Shown here piece after piece: positions 33,645 to 40,007 of a stretch of 64,000 nucleotides of DNA. Under the pieces are notes generated by a model, which ran no database searches, was not told where the DNA came from, and was given only the letters and a program-made list of their open reading frames with translations. The stretch is taken from the NCBI RefSeq assembly GCF_018131225.1, contig NZ_JAFCMM010000008.1, positions 84,068-148,067 on the forward strand, in the 5' to 3' direction. This stretch comes from Bradyrhizobium sp. U87765 SZCCT0048 (lineage in GTDB: Bacteria; Pseudomonadota; Alphaproteobacteria; Rhizobiales; Xanthobacteraceae). Both the position numbers and the translations under genes were made by a program. Numbering within the stretch: the first letter of the stretch is position 1; every line of letters begins with the position of its first letter.

Positions 33645-34319
33645 ATGAAGCGCGCGATTGTAACAGGAGGGTCTGGGCTGATCGGTCAGGAGATATGCTC
33701 CGCCTTGTTGAGTGATGGATGGGAAGTCGCATCGTTTGATCTGAAGGAGGGGGCAATCGGTCAGCAGATTTATTGCGATCTTTCGAGCGAAAAATCTGTA
33801 ACCGAAGCTTTCCGCACCCTTGGCTGGGATCAACTAGACTTGCTCGTCAACAATGGCGGGCTTGTTTACGACACATTCATGCAGCTCGGGGACACCTCAC
33901 TCGAACAGTGGAACAACACTATCGGTAGCCATCTGACAGGGGCCTTTTTGATGTCGCGAGCGGCATCGCCCCTACTCACCGGCGGTGGTTCAATTGTCAT
34001 GATGGCTTCCACGCGCGCGTTGATGTCGGAAGGCGTCGACTTTGCCTATGCCGCTGCAAAGGGTGGCATGGTGGCACTCGCGCAGGCGCTAGCTGTGCAA
34101 CTTGGCCCAAAAATTCGGGTCAATACAATCGCACCTGGTTGGATCACGAACGAAACAAATCTGCGCGCCGAGGACGAGGCGCAGCATCCGGTGGGCCGGG
34201 TCGGTCGTCCCCAGGACATTGCCGAGGCCGTTCTATATCTGGCGTCGGCCGGCTTTGTTACGGGGCAAACGCTTGTGGTCGACGGCGGGATGACCAAGAA
34301 AATGATCTACGTGGAATAG
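33645..34319 (+). CDS. Short-chain dehydrogenase/reductase
   Basis: A 224-residue classical SDR. The cofactor motif is AIVTGGSGLIGQEICSALL (TGGxGxxG); LLVNNGGLVYD corresponds to the NNAG motif; the active site has Ser in MMASTRALMSEG and Tyr-Lys in FAYAAAKGGMVAL; APGWITNETN follows. ATG at 33,645 with AGAAAGGAG 5 bases upstream. It converges on a LysR gene across a 13-bp hairpin. The substrate is unknown; in this island an aldehyde or quinone is possible but not shown. Confidence 0.88.
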   Translation: MKRAIVTGGSGLIGQEICSALLSDGWEVASFDLKEGAIGQQIYCDLSSEKSVTEAFRTLGWDQLDLLVNNGGLVYDTFMQLGDTSLEQWNNTIGSHLTGAFLMSRAASPLLTGGGSIVMMASTRALMSEGVDFAYAAAKGGMVALAQALAVQLGPKIRVNTIAPGWITNETNLRAEDEAQHPVGRVGRPQDIAEAVLYLASAGFVTGQTLVVDGGMTKKMIYVE

Positions 34320-34330
34320 CGGGTCGCGGG

Positions 34331-34364
34331 ACCGTTCATGCCGCGTTGCCACGGCATGAACGGT
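34331..34364. terminator. Bidirectional hairpin between SDR and LysR genes
   Basis: A perfect 13-bp inverted repeat, ACCGTTCATGCCG and CGGCATGAACGGT, with an 8-base loop between two convergent stop codons. No T-run follows, but the position fits a shared terminator. Confidence 0.6.
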
Positions 34365-34367
34365 CGG

Positions 34368-35288
34368 TCAGCTCCCATCGGGTTGAAACTGGCGATACAG
34401 GTCCAAAGCATCCTGTATCGCGGCGATTGTTTCGGGAGAGCGGACTATCTCCAAAAGTGCGGTCGAAGGCGTCGATTTCAGCTCATTTCTGATCGTAGCC
34501 AACCCAACAGCGGCATCCGTGCCTTCACCTGTGACTTCAACCGCCCGAATGTCGGGAATCCGAGCAAAATAGGTTGCGAGGGATTGCGGAAGGACGGTGG
34601 CATATCGCCCACTCGCTATATGGGCGGTGAGAACATCGACATTGTTGGTCCTGATCGTCTTTGCGGCACAGTGCCCGAGTCTGGAGTGCGCGGCTTTGGG
34701 TAGCGCGCAGTCCAAGATGCACTGGGGCAGATTTGCGACATCATCCCATGAGACCTGTCGCGGCAACGGGTCTCTGGTCGCTTGGAATATGACGATCTGC
34801 TCTCGGTATAGAAGGTGAGTATCGAAGTCCTCCTCTGTTACGTCTTCGAGATAGACCAGCGCCATGTCTATTTCATGCGCCAGCAAGGCTTTGGTCAGCG
34901 ACGAGAGCTGGGTCGCGCGAATGGATTGTTCAAGAAGAGGCATCCTTTCAGCGAGGGCCAAGCTGAGGATCGGCGCCACCACCGACGCACTCGACAGGAG
35001 GCCTAAGCGGAATTGCCCTTCAAGCCCACGTTTGAGAGCCGAAATGTCGCGCTCCAGCCCCTCGCAGTTGCTCTCGATCTTCTTTGCCCAAGCCAGCACG
35101 GTCTCACCTTCCAAGGTGAGGCCGTCATAGCGCCGACCATGCCGCACGATCTCGACGCCCAAGTCTTGCTCGAGCTGCTTGATGCCGGCGGAAAGCGTGG
35201 GCTGCGATACGTTGCAACTCTTGGCCGCTCTGCCGAAGTGCCCCTCGCGATACAACGCAAGCAGGTATCCAAATTTTCTCACGATCAT
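34368..35288 (-). CDS. LysR-family transcriptional regulator
   Basis: A 306-residue LTTR of the CysB/OxyR-like layout. HTH: LLALYREGHFGRAAKSCNVS then QPTLSAGIKQLEQDLGVEIV. The effector domain begins FRLGLLSSASVVAPILSLAL. Cysteines at LPQCILDCALP could be redox-relevant (inference). It is convergent with the SDR gene and may control it. Its start lies 160 bases from the frmR stop. Confidence 0.88.
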   Translation of the reverse strand: MIVRKFGYLLALYREGHFGRAAKSCNVSQPTLSAGIKQLEQDLGVEIVRHGRRYDGLTLEGETVLAWAKKIESNCEGLERDISALKRGLEGQFRLGLLSSASVVAPILSLALAERMPLLEQSIRATQLSSLTKALLAHEIDMALVYLEDVTEEDFDTHLLYREQIVIFQATRDPLPRQVSWDDVANLPQCILDCALPKAAHSRLGHCAAKTIRTNNVDVLTAHIASGRYATVLPQSLATYFARIPDIRAVEVTGEGTDAAVGLATIRNELKSTPSTALLEIVRSPETIAAIQDALDLYRQFQPDGS

Positions 35289-35450
35289 AGATCGCCTCCT
35301 ATGCTAGAACGGCGAGGAGAGCACCCGTTGTCAAACTCAAAACGCCTTCGCAGAATCAGTCGATCTGTTGCGGGGCTGGACGTCTCAAGCATCTGATGAA
35401 CAAAGAAAAATACTGATGTAAGAAGCGCGTTTCGTAACGACAGGGATGCG

Positions 35451-35741
35451 CTATTTGAGATAGGTTCGTAAGATCTTCATCACACCTTCAAGGTCTTCAT
35501 CGTAATCAGTGGCCTTTGGAGCGGCTTTGGACTTGATCCGTGGATCAAAGGTCTCCCGAAGATGGCTCTCCATCACTTCCGCCATCAAGCCGTTGGTCGC
35601 GCCACGCATCGCCACGATCTGCTGAAGCAACGCTGCGCAGCTGGCCCCAGCTTGGATCGCACGCTCAAGCGCTTCGGCTTGGCCCCTGATACGACGAATG
35701 CGAGTGACGGCCCGACTTTTCTCTTCTGGTGTGTATGGCAT
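35451..35741 (-). CDS. frmR: Formaldehyde-responsive repressor FrmR
   Basis: A 96-residue CsoR/RcnR-family all-helical repressor. The start at MPYTPEEKSRAVTRIRRIRG places Pro at position 2, and Cys35 falls in QAGASCAALLQQIVAMRGA. In E. coli FrmR, Pro2 and Cys35 are the residues bridged by formaldehyde, so this is a formaldehyde sensor rather than a copper or nickel one. NGLMAEVMESHLRETF is also FrmR-like. The frame continues 18 codons upstream, but those residues would hide Pro2. A motif resembling the adhC operator lies 27 bases upstream, which fits autoregulation. Confidence 0.93.
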   Translation of the reverse strand: MPYTPEEKSRAVTRIRRIRGQAEALERAIQAGASCAALLQQIVAMRGATNGLMAEVMESHLRETFDPRIKSKAAPKATDYDEDLEGVMKILRTYLK

Positions 35742-35767
35742 CAAATCTTCCTGTTCGGCGCTGAGGC

Positions 35768-35784
35768 ATACTATACAGGAGATA
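35768..35784. promoter_or_regulatory. Candidate FrmR box before frmR
   Basis: On the minus strand this reads TATCTCCTGTATAGTAT; 10 of 17 positions agree with the adhC operator arm extended to ATACTCCCATGCAGTAT, including CTCC and AGTAT. Weak on its own; the position upstream of frmR supports it. Confidence 0.35.
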
Positions 35785-36002
35785 TGTTCATCCATGTGTG
35801 ATGTCCACGCCTTTATCGGGTGGACGCCGACTTCCCGCCGCGAGGCCTTTGGATGCGGCCAAGCCAGAGGACCGGTCTTGTGCCTTCGTGCGCGGATTCT
35901 GATCGGCTTTCAGGCCACTAGGAACGACGGTTGACCGTCGAACGAAGATGACGACTCACGTCCACTCCGAAGCAAGCTTAAGAGCCGATCTGCACCTGCC
36001 AT

Positions 36003-36266
36003 TCAACGCAGTTGGCTATCCTTGTTGCCCCGGCGGTTGATCGCGGAGAACGTTGGTCGCTTATCGCGTTCGCCTTGGCAAGCAATACATGTCCTGACTG
36101 ATGGAATGGCTTGGCGACGTCGCAGCGGGATCTCTTCTCCACACACCTCACATTCGAGGGTGCCGTCTCCCAAAGGAAGTCGAGAACGTGCCGCTGAGAG
36201 CGCATCCCTTACAGTAGCGTCAATCTGGTCCTGAACCCCGCCTTCGGGTCCCCATCCGTTCGCCAT
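36003..36266 (-). CDS. DksA/TraR-family zinc finger protein, YbiI-like
   Basis: An 87-residue member of the short DksA/TraR (YbiI) group. It starts MANGWGPEGGVQDQIDATVR; the C4 zinc finger is CEVCGEEIPLRRRQAIPSVR then TCIACQ; it ends NRRGNKDSQLR, as YbiI does. Long DksA binds RNA polymerase through its secondary channel; the short forms lack the long coiled coil, and their role is unclear. The ATG at 36,266 follows GGAG. It shares its upstream region with rarA, where a FrmR-like box is seen. Confidence 0.85.
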   Translation of the reverse strand: MANGWGPEGGVQDQIDATVRDALSAARSRLPLGDGTLECEVCGEEIPLRRRQAIPSVRTCIACQGERDKRPTFSAINRRGNKDSQLR

Positions 36267-36350
36267 TTCCGGCTCCTTCAAAGCGCATGCGAGGTCAAAT
36301 GGTTACATGGGCGCACGAGGCCCAAATATCCCAGCTACGCACATTTAGGA

Positions 36351-36367
36351 ATACTCCTGCCCAGTAT
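36351..36367. promoter_or_regulatory. Candidate FrmR box, dksA-like / rarA region
   Basis: ATACTCCTGCCCAGTAT agrees at 13 of 17 positions with ATACTCCCATGCAGTAT, the right half of the adhC operator, and has the same length. It lies about 85 bases before the dksA-like gene. Confidence 0.5.
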
Positions 36368-36500
36368 CAAGGGCTATGACAGTTGCCTGCTCGATCCCTC
36401 CAGCGGAGGTCGCCTTCCGCAGCGCTGTCGGGCGGTCTCTCGGCGATGAGCGCTCCGAACGGATGAGATTCGAATGTTGCGCCCTGGAGTGCGTATACGG

Positions 36501-36519
36501 TATAGTAGGACCGAGTATA
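36501..36519. promoter_or_regulatory. Weak FrmR-like motif before rarA
   Basis: TATAGTAGGACCGAGTATA is a near-palindromic A/T-flanked motif with the same general pattern as the other boxes, 76 bases before the rarA start. Only 10 of 17 positions match the adhC arm. Confidence 0.3.
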
Positions 36520-36594
36520 ATCATTATTGGCTGGTGGATTCGGTTTGGCGTGGGAACGCTGCGCCATTCGATGCAATGACCCCATGAGGCGATC

Positions 36595-37908
36595 TTGACT
36601 GATTTGTTCACGACAAAGCCCAGACCGCCTTTGGCAGAACTCCTGCGCCCCGGATCTCTCGATGAATTCGTGGGGCAGCGGCATCTGCTGGGTCCGGGAA
36701 AACCACTGCGCCTCGCCTTCGAGTCCGGCAGGTTGCACTCGTTCATCCTCTGGGGACCGCCAGGTGTGGGCAAGACCACTTTGGGGCGCCTGGCGGCACG
36801 CGCGACCGACAGCCGATTCATCGCCATCTCGGCCGTGCTTGCCGGGGTGAAGGACATTCGGCAGGCCATCGACGAGGCCCAGGCTGAACTGGACAACCAT
36901 GGTCGATCGACAGTGCTTTTCGTCGATGAGATCCATCGTTTCAACAAGGCGCAGCAGGACGCCTTGCTGCCCCATGTCGAGTCGGGGCTCCTGACCCTGG
37001 TGGGGGGAACCACCGAGCATCCCGGGTTGGCGGTGAATTCCGCACTGCTCTCACGCGCACAGGTCTATACCCTCGAACCGCTATCCGGCGACGAGTTGAA
37101 CCAGCTCTACGAACGCGCCCTGCCGCATCTTCGGGGCGTCACGTTGGATGCGGACGCACTGGACCTGCTCAAGGGCTTCGCAGATGGCGATGGCAGGCGT
37201 TTCCTCAATCTGCTTGAGCAGGTGACGAATGCTGCGTCGGGCGCTGGCAAGGCTGTGGTCGATGGCGAGTTCGCCAGGCTGTCCACCAGCCCATCACTGC
37301 GCAGGTTCGACAAGGGCGGCGACGAGTTCTACTGGCAGCTCTCGGCCTTCCACAAGTCGCTGCGGGGCTCCGACCCCGATGCAGCCTTGTATTGGCTGGC
37401 CCGCATCCTCGACGGCAGCGGCGACGTGAGCCAGGTGACCCGCCGCATGATAGTGATGGCCAGCGAAGACATCGGCAATGCCGACCCGCAGGCGCTGCAA
37501 CTGGCACTCAACGCCGCGCTGGCCTACGACAGGCTGGGCTTGCCAGAGGGCGAGATACCGCTGGCGCAGGCGGTGACTTACCTCGCCCTCGCCCCCAAGT
37601 CGAATGCCGCCTATGCCGCCTGGGACCAGGCCAAGGCATTCGTCAAGCGCAGCGGCTCCCAGCCTGTTCCCCTCCATCTTCGCAATGCACCGACGAAGCT
37701 GATGAAGCAGATGGGGTATCACGAAGGCTACCGCTATGCCCATGACGAGCCCAGCGGCTATGCCGCCGGGCAAACCTATTTTCCCGAGGGCGTAGCGCGG
37801 CCGGGCTGGTACCAGCCAACCGACAGAGGCGTCGAGCGCAGGCTGGGAGAAAGGCTTGCTTGGCTGCGCTCGCTCGATGACGCAACGCCGCCAAGCGGGG
37901 ACGCTTGA
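36595..37908 (+). CDS. rarA: Replication-associated recombination protein RarA (MgsA)
   Basis: A 437-residue AAA+ ATPase related to clamp-loader subunits and Mgs1/WRNIP1, acting at stalled replication forks. Walker A is LWGPPGVGKTTLGRLAA, Walker B VLFVDEIHRFNKAQQDALLP, sensor 1 VGGTTEHPGLAVNSALLSRA. The C-terminal tetramerisation domain has WQLSAFHKSLRGSDPDAALY and MASEDIGNADPQAL. It starts with TTG at 36,595 after GAGGCG. Its 3' end (SLDDATPPSGDA) is part of a segment repeated 2 kb downstream. Presence in the island fits fork rescue at formaldehyde crosslinks (inference). Confidence 0.93.
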   Translation: MTDLFTTKPRPPLAELLRPGSLDEFVGQRHLLGPGKPLRLAFESGRLHSFILWGPPGVGKTTLGRLAARATDSRFIAISAVLAGVKDIRQAIDEAQAELDNHGRSTVLFVDEIHRFNKAQQDALLPHVESGLLTLVGGTTEHPGLAVNSALLSRAQVYTLEPLSGDELNQLYERALPHLRGVTLDADALDLLKGFADGDGRRFLNLLEQVTNAASGAGKAVVDGEFARLSTSPSLRRFDKGGDEFYWQLSAFHKSLRGSDPDAALYWLARILDGSGDVSQVTRRMIVMASEDIGNADPQALQLALNAALAYDRLGLPEGEIPLAQAVTYLALAPKSNAAYAAWDQAKAFVKRSGSQPVPLHLRNAPTKLMKQMGYHEGYRYAHDEPSGYAAGQTYFPEGVARPGWYQPTDRGVERRLGERLAWLRSLDDATPPSGDA

Positions 37909-37989
37909 CCGATCTCCCCCGAAATCGGCTCATCGCTACCGCACGAATTACAGGACAAGAACATGCCAGACTCTTCTTTCGGTGAATCC
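37861..37989 (+). repeat. Direct repeat, copy 1, rarA end and nhaA start
   Basis: About 128 bases covering the last codons of rarA, the 54-base spacer and the first nine codons (MPDSSFGES) of nhaA. By hand alignment the second copy at 39,881 differs by 12 substitutions and one 2-base gap. The pair brackets nhaA. Confidence 0.85.
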
Positions 37990-39828
37990 ACGGCGAATAT
38001 CAGACGGAGACGAGTTGCCCACTATCTGCGCACGGAGCCTGGTGCTGCGGTGTTGCTGGTGATCGTCACGGTCGTGGCGCTCGTGTGGGCAAACTCGCCG
38101 CTGTCCGACGCTTACTTTGCGTTGTGGCACCTGGATGTCGGGTTCAATTTCGGCCCGTTCGGCCTGCACATGGATCTGCATCACTGGGTCAACGACGGCC
38201 TGATGGTCGTCTTCTTCTTCCTGATCGGCCTGGAGGTGCGTCAGGAGTTTGCCCACGGATCTCTCCGGGACCGCAGCCGTGCCCGTCTCGCTCTGATCGC
38301 AGGGGTCGCGGGTGTCGTGCTTCCCGCACTGGTGTATGTCCTGATCGTGGGGCTGGCCGGAAGTGAGGGCCTGCATGGGTGGGGTGCGGTGGTCGGCACC
38401 GATACGGCGTTCATGCTGGGCACCCTGGCGATCGTCGGTCCGCGACTATCCGGTCAGCTGCGCGTGTTCTTGCTCACCCTGACCGTGGTCGACGACTTTC
38501 TCGCCGTGTCCATCATCGGCATCGTCTACAGCGAGGAGATCCGGATCGTCCCGCTGCTAATCGCCCTCGCCAGTCTCGTCGGGTTGTGGTTGCTAGGCCG
38601 CACCCGCCAGTGGCGGGCAACGCCGTATGTGCTGATCGTGATCGGGCTGTGGTTCGCAACCGTGTATTCCGGCATCCATGCCTCCCTTGCTGGGATGGCC
38701 GCGGGGCTCCTGATCCCTGCCTACGCGACACAGCGTCACAAGGTCGTCGCGGCAAGACAGCTGTTCCGAGATTTCTGGCAGTCTCCGAGTGCCGCATCGG
38801 CCCACGCGGTGGACCGCGGGCTGTCCCGAGGTATCTCGGTGAACGAGCGGCTGCACGAGTTCCTGCGGTTACCGACCGCGCTGCTGATCGTGCCGGTGTT
38901 CGCCCTGGCGAACGCCGGGGTGGACCTGCGTGGCGGGCTGCTCGCTGAGGCCTTCGGCTCGCCCGTGACCTGGGGCGTCATTGCGGGGCTCGTGCTCGGC
39001 AAAGTCCTGGGCATCGGACTCATCACACTCGCCGCGATCCGCCTCGGCCTGGGTCGGCTGCCCGAGGGCGTCGGGATGGGGAGCGTGTTCGGTGGAGCGG
39101 CACTGTCCGGGATCGGGTTCACCGTGTCGCTGCTCATCATCGGGCTCGCGTTCGGCACGACCTCCGACCTGGGCCGCCAGGCGACGGTCGGTGTGCTCGT
39201 GTCGATGGTGCTCGCCACGTTGCTCGGGTGGCTCATCTTCAAGGTTGCCGCCCGGAGATGGGGTGAGGAGACCGCCGATCTGCCGATGGTGCTCGAGCCG
39301 CCGGTGGATCCCGAGGTCGACCACATCCGTGGTCCGGAGGACGCCCAGCTCACGCTCGTGGAGTACGTGGACTTCGAGTGCCCGTACTGTGCGCACGCGA
39401 CCGGTTCGTGGGAGGATATGCGCGAGCACTTCGGGGACGACCTCAGGTATGTGGTGCGCCAGCTGCCGCACCACCCGCACGGGCTGATCGCCGCGCGGGC
39501 GTCCGAGGCCGCGTCGAACCAGGGGATGTTCTGGCCGTGGCTGGACTTCGTGTTCACCCGCCAACATGCGCTGGAGCGCGAGGACTTGATCGGCTACGCC
39601 GCAGAGGTTGGCCTCGACGTCGACCGGTTTATCGCGGATCTCGACAGCGCCGCGGTGATCGAGCGCGTCGAGCGCGACCTCGCCAGTGCGGTCGCCAGCG
39701 GTGCGCACGCCACTCCAACGTTCTTCGTCGAGGGGCGTCGTCTGCTCGGCAGTTACGACGCCCGCACGCTCACTGCTGCGCTCGAAGCCAGCCGCCGCGG
39801 CACCCGGACGCAAGAAGCCCAGTCCTGA
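37963..39828 (+). CDS. nhaA: NhaA Na+/H+ antiporter fused to a DsbA-like thioredoxin domain
   Basis: A 621-residue fusion. Residues about 20-430 are NhaA: VFFFLIGLEVRQEF, GWGAVVGTDTAFMLGTLAIV and LTVVDDFLAVSIIGIVY with the paired Asp of the ion site, then a C-terminal antiporter half. Residues about 445-615 form a DsbA-like domain with CPYC at 473-476 (DFECPYCAHATGSW) and the cis-Pro region GAHATPTFFVEGRRLLGSY. This fusion is typical of actinobacterial NhaA, and the codon style (many GTC, CTC, GGG) differs from the neighbours, so an actinobacterial source is likely. The first nine residues belong to a repeated segment shared with the downstream uvrA. Confidence 0.92.
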   Translation: MPDSSFGESTANIRRRRVAHYLRTEPGAAVLLVIVTVVALVWANSPLSDAYFALWHLDVGFNFGPFGLHMDLHHWVNDGLMVVFFFLIGLEVRQEFAHGSLRDRSRARLALIAGVAGVVLPALVYVLIVGLAGSEGLHGWGAVVGTDTAFMLGTLAIVGPRLSGQLRVFLLTLTVVDDFLAVSIIGIVYSEEIRIVPLLIALASLVGLWLLGRTRQWRATPYVLIVIGLWFATVYSGIHASLAGMAAGLLIPAYATQRHKVVAARQLFRDFWQSPSAASAHAVDRGLSRGISVNERLHEFLRLPTALLIVPVFALANAGVDLRGGLLAEAFGSPVTWGVIAGLVLGKVLGIGLITLAAIRLGLGRLPEGVGMGSVFGGAALSGIGFTVSLLIIGLAFGTTSDLGRQATVGVLVSMVLATLLGWLIFKVAARRWGEETADLPMVLEPPVDPEVDHIRGPEDAQLTLVEYVDFECPYCAHATGSWEDMREHFGDDLRYVVRQLPHHPHGLIAARASEAASNQGMFWPWLDFVFTRQHALEREDLIGYAAEVGLDVDRFIADLDSAAVIERVERDLASAVASGAHATPTFFVEGRRLLGSYDARTLTAALEASRRGTRTQEAQS

Positions 39829-39880
39829 GCGGGGTCTCGAGCCGGGAGGCACCGGAGCGGGTCGGGCGAGCGAGGGGGGC

Positions 39881-40007
39881 TGGCGCTCGCTCGATCACGC
39901 GACGCCGCCAAGCGCGGACGCTTGACCGATCTTCCCCGAATCCGGCCCATCGCTAGCTCACGAACTACAGGATAAGAACATGCCAGACTCTCCTTTCGGT
40001 GAATCCT
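39881..40007 (+). repeat. Direct repeat, copy 2, before uvrA
   Basis: A rarA-tail-like stretch (frame broken off from rarA), spacer, and the first codons MPDSPFGES of uvrA. Matches copy 1 at 37,861. The remains of rarA codons here show that the original order was rarA followed directly by uvrA. Confidence 0.85.

Larger units (their letters stand above)
36267..36594. other. Divergent promoter region, dksA-like / rarA
   Basis: 328 bases between divergent genes. It holds two motifs resembling the adhC operator (annotated separately), and an AT-rich TATAATCATTATTGG near 36,516 that could be part of the rarA promoter. No gene is supported. Confidence 0.5.

Noticed and set aside
35698..35934. 78-codon plus-strand frame upstream of frmR
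   Set aside because: Overlaps the frmR start and operator region on the other strand; composition is not protein-like.
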